Assembly (NCBI RefSeq): GCF_014698475.1
Contig: NZ_JACJTB010000005.1
Coordinates: 175,953-239,952, forward strand
DNA length: 64,000 nt
Reading direction: 5' to 3'
Source: Nostoc spongiaeforme FACHB-130
GTDB lineage: Bacteria; Cyanobacteriota; Cyanobacteriia; Cyanobacteriales; Nostocaceae
The notes beneath the pieces were generated by a model. The model worked only from the letters and a program-made list of their open reading frames with translations, searched no databases and had not been told where the DNA came from. The position numbers were made by a program, and so were the translations under genes. This document shows positions 1-9,666 of the stretch, piece by piece; positions within the stretch are counted from its first letter, which is position 1; the number at the start of each line of letters is the position of its first letter.

Positions 1-1
1 A

Positions 2-583
2 GAACCACCAGAAAATTTTTCCAGAATACAGGCTTTTTTAGCTGTTAGAGAAGATGGGCAGGAAGTATACAGATTTGATGCAGATAATTTAAGATTACCT
101 CCAGGTGCTGCACTGGTGGTTCGTAAACAAGCTTGGCTTGAAAGTGTTCCTCAGCAATTGATTTTCAAAGGTCGATTAGGAAAATTAATGCTTAGTGGTG
201 ATGATACAGAAGCACTTTTATATATACACAAAGCTGGCTGGCAAATTTGGTACAATCCGGCGATGCAGGTTTATCATCAAATTCCTCGCTGGCGATTTGA
301 GAAGAGTTACTTGTTAAATTTGGCTCGTGGTTGCGGTTTGTGTATTTTCCAACTCCGGTTAATCAATGCTAAAAATTGGCAAAAACCAATGATCTTATGC
401 AAAACTGTTTTGGGAAATTTGCGCCGAATTTTAAATCATCTGATTAAGTATAGAAGAGGTTTAAGCAGTAATTTGATTGCACTTTTTGAAATAGAGTTTT
501 ATTGGGCTAGTATGATGAGTCCTTTATATGCTTTACGATGCTACTTGTCTAATAAATTTGTAGATAACTTGGATAAATCATGA
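2..583 (+). CDS. Family-2 glycosyltransferase, HpsE-like, 5' truncated
   Basis: The reading frame is open from base 2, so the gene begins before the window; about 193 C-terminal residues are visible. The segment with LPPGAALVVRKQAW, then GDDTEAL and the basic helix-rich tail is the acceptor-side half of a GT2 (GT-A fold) enzyme that moves a sugar from a nucleotide donor onto a growing glycan at the inner membrane face. The ED/GDD-type motif followed by GWQIWYNPAMQVYHQIP resembles what I remember of the hormogonium polysaccharide enzyme HpsE. It overlaps the next gene by four bases (ATGA), so the two are translationally coupled. An internal GTG at 116 is not the true start. HpsE identity is from recall of the family and the neighbours (pseudopilin, HpsJ-like); the GT2 call itself is firm. 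Confidence 0.8.
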   Translation, partial: EPPENFSRIQAFLAVREDGQEVYRFDADNLRLPPGAALVVRKQAWLESVPQQLIFKGRLGKLMLSGDDTEALLYIHKAGWQIWYNPAMQVYHQIPRWRFEKSYLLNLARGCGLCIFQLRLINAKNWQKPMILCKTVLGNLRRILNHLIKYRRGLSSNLIALFEIEFYWASMMSPLYALRCYLSNKFVDNLDKS

Positions 584-1551
584 CTAATGTCATTCAAAAT
601 ATTCCAAAAATTTCTGTAATTATTCCAACTTATAACAGCGAAGAAACTATTAAAACAACTATAGATTCTGTATTGAGCCAAAGTTTTACAGATTTTGAGT
701 TGATTGTTATTAATGATGGTTCGACAGATTCAACTTTAGATGTTGTTTCACAAATTCAAGACTCACGTCTTAAGGTATTTTCTTTTGAAAATGCTGGTGG
801 TAATGTCAGCCGCAACCGAGGACTAAAGCAAGCAGTTGGAGAATTTGTCAGTTTCTTAGATGCGGATGATGTTTGGACATCTGATAAGTTGGTAAGTCAG
901 TTGGAGGTTTTGCAAGATAATATTGATGCGAGGATTGCTTATAGCTGGACTGATTATATAGATGAAAATGGGAAATTTTTAGTTTCAGGTAGTCATATTA
1001 CTGTTAATGGTGATGTGTATGAGAGGTTATTAGTAAGTAACTTTTTAGAAAATGGTTCTAATCCATTAATTTATAGAGAAGCTTTAATTGAATTAGGTGG
1101 TTTTGATGAATCACTAAGTGCTGCTCAAGATTGGGATATGTGGTTGCGATTAGCTACTAAATATTCTTTTGTTTGTGTTCCGAAAGTGCAAATTTTGTAT
1201 AGAGTCAGTGCTAATTCGTTATCTTCTAATTTAGTTAGACAGGAAAAAGCTTGTTTACATGTTTTAGAAGGTGCATATCATACTAGAAAATTAGTAAATA
1301 AAAATGTTTGGGATTTAAGCCTGACTAATCTTTATAAGTATCTAGTATGTAAAGCTCTCCAAGAACCATTTAATCGACAAAAAGGAATATTAGCTGCTAG
1401 GTTTTTATACTTGTTTTTTATTTATGATACCGCAAGATTAAAACGAATTGATTTTACGTTTAAATTACTACTTAAAATCGCATTAATAGTTATTTTACCA
1501 ACAAAAACATCAACAAAAATACTTAACAGAATCACAATGAAAACTACATAG
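580..1551 (+). CDS. Family-2 glycosyltransferase (GT2)
   Basis: A complete 323-residue GT-A glycosyltransferase. The N-terminus has the standard GT2 opening (ISVIIPTYNSEETI), then VINDGSTDST (nucleotide binding) and FLDADDVW (the DxD metal site) near residues 93-100. AAQDWDMWLRLA near residue 190 is the acceptor-side ED/DWD-type motif. The C-terminal 90 residues are hydrophobic and basic, suggesting membrane association. It starts inside the stop codon of the preceding glycosyltransferase, so it belongs to the same operon. By position it would correspond to one of the HpsF/HpsG transferases of hormogonium polysaccharide synthesis; the specific sugar cannot be told from sequence. Confidence 0.9.
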   Translation: MTNVIQNIPKISVIIPTYNSEETIKTTIDSVLSQSFTDFELIVINDGSTDSTLDVVSQIQDSRLKVFSFENAGGNVSRNRGLKQAVGEFVSFLDADDVWTSDKLVSQLEVLQDNIDARIAYSWTDYIDENGKFLVSGSHITVNGDVYERLLVSNFLENGSNPLIYREALIELGGFDESLSAAQDWDMWLRLATKYSFVCVPKVQILYRVSANSLSSNLVRQEKACLHVLEGAYHTRKLVNKNVWDLSLTNLYKYLVCKALQEPFNRQKGILAARFLYLFFIYDTARLKRIDFTFKLLLKIALIVILPTKTSTKILNRITMKTT

Positions 1552-1608
1552 TTTTTGGAAATTAAACTTGGTACGTGATCATTAAATTAATTTTAGAAGT
1601 ATTTTCAG

Positions 1609-2253
1609 GTGCATTTATTTTATAGGGATAAGTTAAAAAATATCTTATATGCGGACTCCTGTAGTGGCTTTACATTACCGGAGATTTTAGTCATTGTTTT
1701 AATGTTTGGTGTTTTAGCTGGGCTGGTATTACCAAACTGGTTAGCTTTTGTAGATAGAAGCCGTCTTAATACTGCTCAAGATAAAGTTTATTTGGCTATG
1801 CGTCAAGCTCAAAGCCAAGCTCTAAAAGAAAAAGTAAGTTGGCAAGTAAGTTTTCGTGAGGAAAATAATGTTGTGAAGTGGGCAGTTCATCGAGCAGATG
1901 TAAATTTTTTTATTTCTGATGCTGTGAATAATAATGCCAATTTATGGCAGAATTTAGAAAATAATATTCTAATTGATAAAAATTTAAATAATCGCAATAC
2001 ATCTGAGACTACTTTACCAAAACATACTTCTCAAGCAATTTGGCGTGTTGTTTTTAACCACCAAGGTTGTCCAGTTTATCAGCCTGGAGACGAATGTACG
2101 AATACATCGTTGCGAACGTTGGGACAAATTACTTTATACAGTTATAAAACTGGCAAGGCTAGGCGATGTGTCTATGTTTCTACGATTTTAGGCGCAATGC
2201 GAAAGGGCAGAGAGCGTTCTAGTGCTAATGAAAACGATAAGTATTGCTATTAA
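1609..2253 (+). CDS. Type IV pseudopilin of the hormogonium polysaccharide cluster (HpsH-like)
   Basis: A 214-residue prepilin-like protein. A basic leader of about 20 residues ends in glycine, followed by FTLPE, the prepilin peptidase/N-methylation motif with Glu at +5, and a hydrophobic helix (ILVIVLMFGVLAGLVLPNW). A GspH/FimT-type globular part follows, with two Cys pairs near the C-terminus (GCPVYQPGDEC and RRCVYV...KYCY). It starts with GTG and a weak ribosome site. In Nostoc, hps clusters encode pseudopilins that work with a type IV pilus-like system to secrete the polysaccharide used in hormogonium gliding. The neighbours (glycosyltransferases, HpsJ-like protein) fit HpsH; a generic FimT/GspH pseudopilin is the alternative. 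Confidence 0.8.
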   Translation: MHLFYRDKLKNILYADSCSGFTLPEILVIVLMFGVLAGLVLPNWLAFVDRSRLNTAQDKVYLAMRQAQSQALKEKVSWQVSFREENNVVKWAVHRADVNFFISDAVNNNANLWQNLENNILIDKNLNNRNTSETTLPKHTSQAIWRVVFNHQGCPVYQPGDECTNTSLRTLGQITLYSYKTGKARRCVYVSTILGAMRKGRERSSANENDKYCY

Positions 2254-2286
2254 AATATTTGAGTCGCTAACAGTTAAGGTTATTAC

Positions 2287-2949
2287 GTGCTGAAATTATC
2301 AGAAATTCAAAAGCAGCACTTGATTATTTTTACCCGCTATCCAGAACCAGGAAAGACTAAAACTCGGCTAATACCAGCTTTGGGGAGTATTGGTGCTGCT
2401 AATTTGCAACAGCAAATGACCGAATATACTCTGTTGCAAGTTGGAGAATTACAAAAAGCGATTGATGTTTCTGTGGAAGTGCGGTTTGCTGGTGGTAGTT
2501 TGGAGTTAATGCAAGATTGGTTGGGTGGGGAATTACTTTACGCATCTCAAGGTGAAGGCGATTTAGGTACAAGGATGGCGCGATCGCTGGTTGATGGTTT
2601 CAGCAAAAATGCTGAATATGTAATTATCATTGGTAGCGATTGTCCTGGTGTGACATCTCAAATTTTGGCAACAGCTTTTCAAGAACTACAAACTGTTAAT
2701 TTGGTACTAGGGCCAGCTATTGATGGTGGTTATTACTTAATTGGTGTGCGTCGCTTCATCCCAGAATTATTCACTAACATCGATTGGGGAACTTCTCAGG
2801 TATTAAAACAAACTGTAGATATTGCGGCAACCCTGGGTGTCTCATCTATATACTTACCAACTTTGGCTGATGTTGACCGACCAGAGGATTTGCTTATTTG
2901 GCAGGAAGTGCTTCAGCAGTCAGTTTATTTGCGAAAAATTATAGAGTAG
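2287..2949 (+). CDS. TIGR04282 / DUF2064 family nucleotidyl- or glycosyltransferase-like protein
   Basis: A 220-residue GT-A-like protein. The opening (LIIFTRYPEPGKTKTRLIPALG) is the TIGR04282 signature, which resembles the nucleotide-binding loop of MobA/CofC nucleotidyltransferases; IIGSDCPGV near residue 116 and GPAIDGGYYLIG near residue 140 are the metal and sugar-side motifs. Family members are annotated as arsenosugar-biosynthesis glycosyltransferases, but many sit in polysaccharide loci, as here between a pseudopilin and an HpsJ-like protein, which suggests a role in precursor supply. GTG start at 2287, 34 bases after the previous stop, so probably the same operon. Substrate unknown. 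Confidence 0.8.
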   Translation: MLKLSEIQKQHLIIFTRYPEPGKTKTRLIPALGSIGAANLQQQMTEYTLLQVGELQKAIDVSVEVRFAGGSLELMQDWLGGELLYASQGEGDLGTRMARSLVDGFSKNAEYVIIIGSDCPGVTSQILATAFQELQTVNLVLGPAIDGGYYLIGVRRFIPELFTNIDWGTSQVLKQTVDIAATLGVSSIYLPTLADVDRPEDLLIWQEVLQQSVYLRKIIE

Positions 2950-3203
2950 AAGCTGAAAATAAAAGTTGTTTTTTTGATGAATATCAGCTAATCTCGTATC
3001 TTCAAACACCATGTATTTTCTGAAGACACTCAAGTTAACTAGTGCTACCGTGGTGTAGTTTCAAACCTACAGGTATCCACTAGGATTACCTTTGCCTTTT
3101 CTATATAAGAGATAGTTTTATTGAACAGGCAGAGTTACAGGAACAATATTCCAGTAACTTTAAATAGGACAATCACTCTGACTCACTATTAAGTTTGGAA
3201 AAT

Positions 3204-4040
3204 ATGACTAATCGTTTTACTTCCGGGAACGCAGCCCTTGGTCTCAAAGTGATTGGGGCAGTTTTAATTTTGTCCTTTTTGCTGGACTTTCTAATTTTAT
3301 TGCTACCCTTTCAACCTACTGATCGCGGATGGCAAATTAACTTAGCAACCGCCCTAGTTGACCGGGGGATTGTACCTATGGTGGGCTTAGGTTCGCTGTT
3401 GATTGGCTATTGGATTGATGGTGCTAGTGATGGCGGCCCTAAAGGTATCGACTTACGATTGCCAGCGTTTATACTTTCTAGTGTCTTGGGTCTAATTTTC
3501 TTGTTGATTTTTCCCTTGCACCTGAACAATGTCAATCAAGCCAAAGCACAAACTGTCACTCAAATTACTCAAGAAGCTGATCAGGCAGAAAAACAACTCG
3601 ACACTCAGTTAAATCAATTTCAGGCGCAACTCAATACAGATCAGGGGAAAGCCCAATTAGAACAACTCCGCGCCCAAGCAAAAGCGCAGTTTGCTGACTT
3701 GCTGAAAGATGATCAAAAGTATAAAGCAGCTCTGGCAAATCCGCAATTACCACAATCACAGAAAGACCTACTCCAGAAGTTTAAAGCTAATCCGCAAGAA
3801 CTGGACAAATTTATTGCCCAACAAACCGATCCTCAAGCACTGGCAAATCAACGAAAAGGGCAAATTCGTCAGCGTAAGGAAGATGCGGAAAAACAAGCAA
3901 GAGACAATGCTTGGAAATCTGGCTTGCGGATTGGAATTAGCAGTCTTTTATTATCAATTGGGTACATTATTATTGGCTGGACAGGATTAAGAGGTGGCGG
4001 TGCTTTACAAACAGGTGGACGTAAAGCTGCTACACGGTAA
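3204..4040 (+). CDS. HpsJ-like membrane protein
   Basis: About 278 residues. Visible parts: two N-terminal membrane helices (VIGAVLILSFLLDFLILLLPF and a segment around VPMVGLGSLLIGYWI), a third (LSSVLGLIFLLIFPLHL), a long charged and glutamine-rich coiled coil near residues 115-235, and a final membrane helix (LRIGISSLLLSIGYIIIGWTGL). This matches the HpsJ family of cyanobacteria, needed for hormogonium polysaccharide and motility. I prefer the ATG at 3204, with GGA six bases upstream, over an in-frame TTG nine bases earlier. It is preceded by 250 bases with no gene, so it may have its own promoter. The HpsJ name is from memory of the family; the topology is seen directly. Confidence 0.7.
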   Translation: MTNRFTSGNAALGLKVIGAVLILSFLLDFLILLLPFQPTDRGWQINLATALVDRGIVPMVGLGSLLIGYWIDGASDGGPKGIDLRLPAFILSSVLGLIFLLIFPLHLNNVNQAKAQTVTQITQEADQAEKQLDTQLNQFQAQLNTDQGKAQLEQLRAQAKAQFADLLKDDQKYKAALANPQLPQSQKDLLQKFKANPQELDKFIAQQTDPQALANQRKGQIRQRKEDAEKQARDNAWKSGLRIGISSLLLSIGYIIIGWTGLRGGGALQTGGRKAATR

Positions 4041-4104
4041 AAAAGTAGGGAGTAGGGAGTAGGAATTATTGTGACCCTCCTGCCTCCTGCCTCCTGATTT
4101 GAAA

Positions 4105-4173
4105 GTGCTGAGTAAAAATGCTAGTCCCACTTTCATACAAAGCTTGTGAAGCTTGTTTCATCGGGACTGCCTC
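4105..4173. repeat. Intergenic inverted-repeat element, family A, copy 1
   Basis: A roughly 70-base element whose core is bounded by AGTCCC and GGGACT and contains the inner pair GAAAC/GTTTC. It is almost identical, in opposite orientation, to 13698-13777, and a diverged copy with a nested insertion is at 16126-16302. All three lie just downstream of a gene. Tandem TGCCTCC repeats precede it at about 4078-4096. Probably a small non-autonomous repeat that can fold as a hairpin. Confidence 0.7.
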
Positions 4174-4214
4174 CTAAAAATTAACTGTTAGGAAAATCGC
4201 TATAAAATCTGCAA

Positions 4215-5105
4215 ATGTTCTCAATTTACATACTGACATATAACGAAGAACTAGATATTGCACCTTGTATTGAGTCGGCAATGCTTTCGGATGACATTAT
4301 AGTTGTGGATTCGTGCAGTAGCGATCGCACTGTGGAAATCGCCAGTCGCTATCCTGTCCGGGTTGTGCAGCACGCTTTTGAAAGCCACGGTCGTCAACGC
4401 ACTTGGATGCTAGAATCTCTACCCCCGAAATATGAGTGGGTTTATATTCTGGAAGCTGATGAACGGATGACACCAGAATTATTTGCGGAATGCACACAAG
4501 CAACACATAACCCAGATTACATTGGTTACTACGTTGCTGAACGGGTAATGTTTATGAATCGTTGGATTCGCTATAGCACCCAATATCCCCGTTATCAGAT
4601 GCGTCTTTTCCGCCACGGTAAGGTCTGGTTTACAGACTATGGTCACACAGAACGAGAAGTGTGTGATGGTGCTACTAGTTTTTTAAAAGAAACTTACCCT
4701 CATTACACTTGCAGTAAGGGTTTGAGCCGTTGGATTGAAAAACATAATCGTTATTCTACTGATGAAGCCAAAGAAACAGTACATCAACTAGAAAATGGCA
4801 CAGTTGTTTGGCGGGATTTATTTTTTGGCAAAACTGAGGTAGAAAGACGGCGTGCTTTGAAAGATTTGTCTTTGCGTTTACCAGCTAGACCTTTTTTGCG
4901 GTTTCTTTATATGTATTTTTTGTTAGGTGGCTGCTTGGATGGTCGCGCTGGGATGGCTTGGTGTACTTTGCAAGCTTTTTATGAGTACCTAATTTTGCTG
5001 AAAGTTTGGGAAATGCAGCATCTACCTACACCGACCTTAGAAGAAACACTATCCCAAACTGAGAAAAGCAAGGTTGTCGCTACACAAATTGCTGGAGAAG
5101 GGTGA
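4215..5105 (+). CDS. Family-2 glycosyltransferase, WaaE/LgtF type
   Basis: A 296-residue GT2 enzyme. Motifs: YILTYNEELDIAPCIESA at the N-terminus, VVDSCSSDRT near residue 30, ILEADERM near residue 79 (the DxD-equivalent site EADE), and QMRLFRHGKV near residue 128, a pattern of the WaaE/LgtF beta-glucosyltransferase subfamily. Hydrophobic C-terminal segments (FLRFLYMYFLLGGCLDGRAGMAW) suggest membrane attachment. By its position after the HpsJ-like gene it would be the HpsK-position transferase of an hps cluster. It is separated from the HpsJ-like gene by a repeat element, so it may be transcribed separately. Confidence 0.85.
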   Translation: MFSIYILTYNEELDIAPCIESAMLSDDIIVVDSCSSDRTVEIASRYPVRVVQHAFESHGRQRTWMLESLPPKYEWVYILEADERMTPELFAECTQATHNPDYIGYYVAERVMFMNRWIRYSTQYPRYQMRLFRHGKVWFTDYGHTEREVCDGATSFLKETYPHYTCSKGLSRWIEKHNRYSTDEAKETVHQLENGTVVWRDLFFGKTEVERRRALKDLSLRLPARPFLRFLYMYFLLGGCLDGRAGMAWCTLQAFYEYLILLKVWEMQHLPTPTLEETLSQTEKSKVVATQIAGEG

Positions 5106-5679
5106 AACAAAACTAGTTTGTTCTGGTGGGTATAAGGGTGTAGGGGTGTCAGGGTTTTTGATCATCTACACCCTTTACCATTTGGTAGTTATGGCTTCAG
5201 CTTAACTGTCTATTCTGAATCTTGATTCAACGACTATATTAAAATTTATAACAAAAGTTTTTCAGAAAAACATCCTTTACCTGCGGGTTAGTTCTAAACT
5301 AGTTACAAGTAGATTTTTAGTTGTCATACATAGGTTTTAGAAACGTAGTCAGATTTTGAGCGATCGCGGTAGGATTAGTAATAATTAAAATATTTGCAAC
5401 ATTCATTTACAAGCTGTACAAAGAAAAGTAACATCCTCGCGGATGGAAGAACTATCGGTAGTTAGCTATATCTTTTTGTATTCAACATCTAACTAGCGAA
5501 AAATCAATACTTTTCTGGGATAAACAGCATATTATCAAGATAAAAGCTATTTAATGACAGCTTTCTAAAATAAAACAGGGTAAAAAATATTACTAGTAAA
5601 GCCTGCTAAATTGGGCGGCTGCTGGTATGAATTTCCGCTTATCTAGAGTTTCACTAGCCAAGAAAAGGAGAAACTAAGT
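5106..5679. other. 574-base intergenic region between the hps-type cluster and DUF502 gene
   Basis: Begins with tandem repeats rich in GGGTGTA/TACACCC (about 5128-5180) that form an imperfect inverted repeat (AAGGGTGTAG with CTACACCCTT), then AT-rich DNA with one HIP1 octamer near 5360. Just before the next gene a strong ribosome site AAGGAG lies at 5665-5670. No ORF or RNA gene was recognised. Confidence 0.6.
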
Positions 5680-6402
5680 TTGGTCATCGATCGCTTAAAG
5701 CAGGACTTGAAAAATGACCTGATAGCAGGATTGTTAGTGGTTATCCCCCTAGCAACCACCATCTGGCTCACAATCACGATCGCTAATTGGGTAATCGACT
5801 TCCTTACCCAAGTTCCCAAACAACTCAATCCCTTTGATGGGCTACACCCAATTTTAGTAAATATACTAAATTTAGCTGTGGGTCTAGCAGTACCACTGTT
5901 AAGTATTTTGTTAATTGGGTTAATGGCTCGGAATATTGCTGGGCGATGGTTATTAGATTTTGGTGAGCGAGTATTACAGGCAATTCCCTTAGCAGGACAG
6001 GTATATAAAACCTTAAAACAACTTTTAGAAACGTTACTGAAAGATTCTCCTGGCAAATTTCGGCGTGTGGTTTTAGTTGAGTATCCCAGACAAGGCATTT
6101 GGGCGATCGCCTTTGTCACAGGTACGATCGCCAGTGAAATTCAATCCCAAATGCCTTGCCCAATGTTAAGCGTTTTCATCCCAACGACACCCAACCCGAC
6201 TACAGGATGGTATGCAGTAGTACCAGAAGAAGATGTAATCAATCTTTCAATGTCAATCGAAGATGCTTTTAAAGTGATTGTCTCTGGTGGAATTGTGGCA
6301 CCGAATACGCCCTTACCACCGCTAGTTTTAGGCAAAGAACAAAATTTAGCGAGTTTAACCAGGGAATCAAAACATTCAGTAATTTCCGTCGAGGAAATAT
6401 AA
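5680..6402 (+). CDS. DUF502 family membrane protein
   Basis: A 240-residue protein of the DUF502 family, found across cyanobacteria and plants (COV/LCV-like). Two membrane segments are clear: LIAGLLVVIPLATTIWLTITIANWV near residues 14-38 and a second around residues 66-90 (AVGLAVPLLSILLIGLMAR). The soluble part carries the conserved VVLVEYPRQGIWAIAFVTG and FIPTTPNPTTGWYAVVP stretches. The start is TTG, chosen because AAGGAG sits nine bases upstream and no ATG is available. It is followed after about 100 bases by nusB. Function in bacteria is not established. Confidence 0.85.
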   Translation: MVIDRLKQDLKNDLIAGLLVVIPLATTIWLTITIANWVIDFLTQVPKQLNPFDGLHPILVNILNLAVGLAVPLLSILLIGLMARNIAGRWLLDFGERVLQAIPLAGQVYKTLKQLLETLLKDSPGKFRRVVLVEYPRQGIWAIAFVTGTIASEIQSQMPCPMLSVFIPTTPNPTTGWYAVVPEEDVINLSMSIEDAFKVIVSGGIVAPNTPLPPLVLGKEQNLASLTRESKHSVISVEEI

Positions 6403-6505
6403 AATTTATCCGGCAAAGACACAAGTAAATAGATATTATGAATGTCTGGCTTTGTAGCAATCAATTAAATTTTCACCCTAATTCAGTGCTTAGGCACTCA
6501 CTTCC

Positions 6506-7147
6506 ATGCAAGACCGCAAACCCCAACAAATCGCTCGTGAACTGGCGCTGTTAAGTCTCAGCCAGCTGCCAGTCAACCCCAAAAAACTCACCGAAGAACA
6601 TCTGCCCAAATTAGTATTAGCAACCGTGCGTACCTTGAGGGCAGAAGTGCAAGATACTTTAGACAACGCTGCGGCGGAATTGCAACGCAGTAACGATCGC
6701 CTATTGACCAGCCAAACTCGCGCTGCTGACATGAATACAGCGAGAACTATGCTACAAGAAGCGATCTCTTATACCCAAACCGCCATCAATCAACTTGGTG
6801 CAGCAGTTGAGTTTCCCGAATTAATTCAACTCGCCAACCAAGACAGAGAAGTTGGCAGATATGCCATTCAAATTGTCAAAACTGTAAATGAGCATCGGAT
6901 CTTGATCGATGAACAAATATCGGCGGCTTTGGTAGATTGGCAAGTCAACCGTCTAGCTCAAATTGACCGCGATATTCTCCGCATCGCTGTAGCTGAAATG
7001 ACATTTTTAAACTTGCCTGACAGCGTAGCCATCAACGAAGCTGTTTTGTTAGCCAAACGCTACAGTGGCGATGAAGGTCATCGATTTATTAATGGAGTGC
7101 TGCGGCGATTCACAGAACAAAAAAAACTTCCTAGTGTTTTATCCTAA
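6506..7147 (+). CDS. nusB: Transcription antitermination factor NusB
   Basis: A 213-residue protein opening with the NusB pattern [13 protein letters not shown]; the C-terminal half has [20 protein letters not shown] helices and the family block [10 protein letters not shown]...[28 protein letters not shown]. NusB binds boxA RNA with NusE (S10) and promotes antitermination of rRNA operons. Cyanobacterial NusB is longer than the 140-residue E. coli protein because of an insertion in the middle, as here. It lies 215 bases before ftsY, an arrangement that I recall as common in Nostocales. Confidence 0.95.
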   Translation: MQDRKPQQIARELALLSLSQLPVNPKKLTEEHLPKLVLATVRTLRAEVQDTLDNAAAELQRSNDRLLTSQTRAADMNTARTMLQEAISYTQTAINQLGAAVEFPELIQLANQDREVGRYAIQIVKTVNEHRILIDEQISAALVDWQVNRLAQIDRDILRIAVAEMTFLNLPDSVAINEAVLLAKRYSGDEGHRFINGVLRRFTEQKKLPSVLS

Positions 7148-7362
7148 CTTTGTAACCATTCTGAATGCTAAGTTGTGAGTTGAAGGTGAGGAGAAGTCAG
7201 GTACTTGTGAGGGATGAATCACCCCCTCCTAGTAACCCGAAATTGAGAGGTGAGGATATCCCGGAGGATTTCACCACAGGGAAGAGTAACAAATTCTATT
7301 AAACTCTTAACTTACGAACTCATAACTCCTAACTTAAATCACAACTAACACTGTTAGCAGCA

Positions 7363-8910
7363 ATGGCTTTTAATTGGTTTCGTCGTCAATATAACGATTC
7401 TTCTGATACTCCCTCTGAAAACCAAGAGGCAGAAAATACTCCCACACCTATAACCGAACCAGAGGCAACCGAAACATCAAATACTAACCCAGAAACTGCA
7501 CCAGATTCGGCAGCAGATTTGTTGGCGTTTGCTAAAGCTGCCTATAAAAATATCCAGCAAAAACAACAATTAGAAACTGGAGAACCAGTTCCAACAGACA
7601 CGATAGCCGCAGATTCAGAAGAGGCTACAACTCCCAGTCAAGAACCTGCGGTAACTATCGAAACACCACAACCAGAAGTAGCGGCTACTGTTGAGGAAGT
7701 AGCTGTTACAGCCAATACTGAAGAAGTAACATCACAAGAAACTCAGCCCACCGAGACGGCTGCATTATCTTTTTTAGAACGGGCAGCAGCAGAACGGCAA
7801 GCCAAGCAAGAACGCTTAATAGCTAGTGCCATTGAAGTTACACAACCAGAGGCACAGCCAGCAAGTGTTAGTGAAGCAACTGCCGCAGAAATGCCAGATT
7901 TGGCATTTGATGAAGGGTTTGTCTGGTCAGCAGAATTATTGGCGGCTCAAGGTAGACGTGCGGAAGACATTTCGATTGAAGAAATCACTTGGCTGAAAAA
8001 GTTACGCCAAGGATTAGACAAAACCCGGCGGAACATCGTCAATCAACTAAAAGCCATTGTTGGACAAGGGCCACTCAACCAAGCAGCCGTAACCGAAATT
8101 GAATCTGTATTGTTACAAGCTGATGTGGGTGTAGAAGCCACAGATTATATTATCAGTGCTTTACAACAAAAACTGCGGGAAGAAGTTACACCTCCAGAAG
8201 AAGCGATCGCTTACTTAAAACAAATCTTAAGGGATATGTTAGAAGAGCCAATTCGCAAATCTGAGAAAACCAGCTTTGCCCCAGATAAAGACAATTTAAA
8301 TATTTGGTTAATTACTGGTGTAAATGGCGCTGGCAAAACCACAACCATCGGTAAAATTGCCCATTTAGCGCAAAAATCTGGCTACAGATGTTTGATTGGC
8401 GCAGCAGATACTTTTAGGGCGGCGGCTGTCGAACAAGTCAAGGTTTGGGGAAACAGAAGTGGTGTAGAAGTCATTGCCAACCCTGGTAAAAATACAGACC
8501 CAGCCGCCGTGGTGTTTGATGCGATCGCAGCCGCTCAAGCACGCGACACAGAATTATTATTAGTTGATACTGCGGGAAGATTACAAAATAAAAAGAACTT
8601 AATGGATGAACTCACAAAAGTTCGCCGCATCATCGACAAAAAAGCCCCAAACGCCAAAATCGAATCTCTGTTAGTTTTAGATGCTACCCTTGGTCAAAAT
8701 GGTTTGCGCCAAGCCGAAGTATTTTCCCAAGCCGCCCAACTGAGTGGCGTAGTATTAACCAAATTGGATGGTACCGCCAAAGGTGGTGTCGCATTGGCTG
8801 TAGTCCAACAATTAGGTTTACCAATTCGCTTTATTGGGGCTGGTGAAGGAATTGAAGACTTACGCCCATTTTCTAGCTACGAGTTTGTTGAAGCTCTCTT
8901 GAGTGGCTAA
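7363..8910 (+). CDS. ftsY: Signal recognition particle receptor FtsY
   Basis: A 515-residue GTPase that docks ribosome-nascent chain-SRP complexes at the membrane. Residues 1-180 are an acidic, Glu/Pro/Thr-rich extension typical of FtsY. The NG domain follows: N-domain helices near residues 205-300, G1 loop GVNGAGKTTTIGK near 319, ADTFRAAAVEQ (insertion box), G3 DTAGRLQNK near 403, and G4 TKLDGTAKGG near 465, ending in the family's EGIEDLRPFSSYEFVEALL. All GTP-binding elements are intact. ATG start; the spacing to nusB holds no obvious terminator. Confidence 0.97.
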   Translation: MAFNWFRRQYNDSSDTPSENQEAENTPTPITEPEATETSNTNPETAPDSAADLLAFAKAAYKNIQQKQQLETGEPVPTDTIAADSEEATTPSQEPAVTIETPQPEVAATVEEVAVTANTEEVTSQETQPTETAALSFLERAAAERQAKQERLIASAIEVTQPEAQPASVSEATAAEMPDLAFDEGFVWSAELLAAQGRRAEDISIEEITWLKKLRQGLDKTRRNIVNQLKAIVGQGPLNQAAVTEIESVLLQADVGVEATDYIISALQQKLREEVTPPEEAIAYLKQILRDMLEEPIRKSEKTSFAPDKDNLNIWLITGVNGAGKTTTIGKIAHLAQKSGYRCLIGAADTFRAAAVEQVKVWGNRSGVEVIANPGKNTDPAAVVFDAIAAAQARDTELLLVDTAGRLQNKKNLMDELTKVRRIIDKKAPNAKIESLLVLDATLGQNGLRQAEVFSQAAQLSGVVLTKLDGTAKGGVALAVVQQLGLPIRFIGAGEGIEDLRPFSSYEFVEALLSG

Positions 8911-9666
8911 ATCTGTATGGGACAAACGCAAAAATCAGGTATGTAAGAAGGGTGTAGGGGTCTAGGTATGTAAAACCCTTATACCCTTACACCCCTACAC
9001 CCAGTCTCAACCAGTAATCTTTTTGCGCCAGTTCCAACCTTGTAAACCCAATTGAGAACTGCTATAAATACTGAAAAAAACAAAAAAGCTCAAGTAAGTT
9101 CGTTGTTAACTTAGCAAAAGCCTATTGTTATCAGCAAATCAGCTTGTCAAAATTTAGGAGTATATATGAAGTAAATTTCCTGAAAAGCTGACAAATATTC
9201 TCTAAAGGTAAATTAAAAGTTAGAAAAATGCTCTAGCTGATCCAGTTCAAAGTGATATTTTCCCTGAAAATTTTAAGTTATCGTTTATTTCAGTATCTGA
9301 ATATTTCTCCGAAACGAGAAAAAATCTCAAAAATTGGCAAAAATAATTAATCAATTAATTAAGGAATTTTATGTTTCATGATGTATGATTTGCTAATTGA
9401 CTGCTCTGAGCGTGGGAAGTTTTCTCAGCAATGGAGGTATTTACCGATTTATACTCATCAGCTTTTGCGTAAAAACACATGAAATTTATGTATCTGGATT
9501 TAGGTAGAAATAAAATGAGCGAATGCTATAGTTTTTTATCGCTCTCGCTTACGTCTTTCTACTCTTGCTAAATTGACTTATCTTGTCTCAATATGATTTA
9601 GCAATATTTTGCCGCAAAGAGTTATTAATCAATTGAAAATCTACTACTCTTAACTGGATATTATCT
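8911..9666. other. 756-base intergenic region
   Basis: Starts with tandem repeats around GGGTGTAGGGGT and its complement ACCCCTACACCC (8945-9002), which can pair into a long imperfect hairpin just after ftsY. The rest is AT-rich with several short palindromes (for example the TTAATTAA-like cluster near 9345-9362). A 34-codon ORF at 9378-9482 has AAGGAA upstream but no recognisable product. No RNA gene was recognised. Confidence 0.5.

Noticed and set aside
2950..3203. Possible structured RNA before the HpsJ-like gene (around GTGGTGTAGTTTCAAACC)
   Set aside because: Looked tRNA-like at first, but no cloverleaf or T-loop could be built.
5643..6119. 158-codon minus-strand ORF
   Set aside because: Lies opposite the DUF502 gene, whose membrane segments and ribosome site are convincing.
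9378..9482. 34-codon ORF with AAGGAA upstream
   Set aside because: Too short to judge and not recognised; lies in AT-rich spacer.
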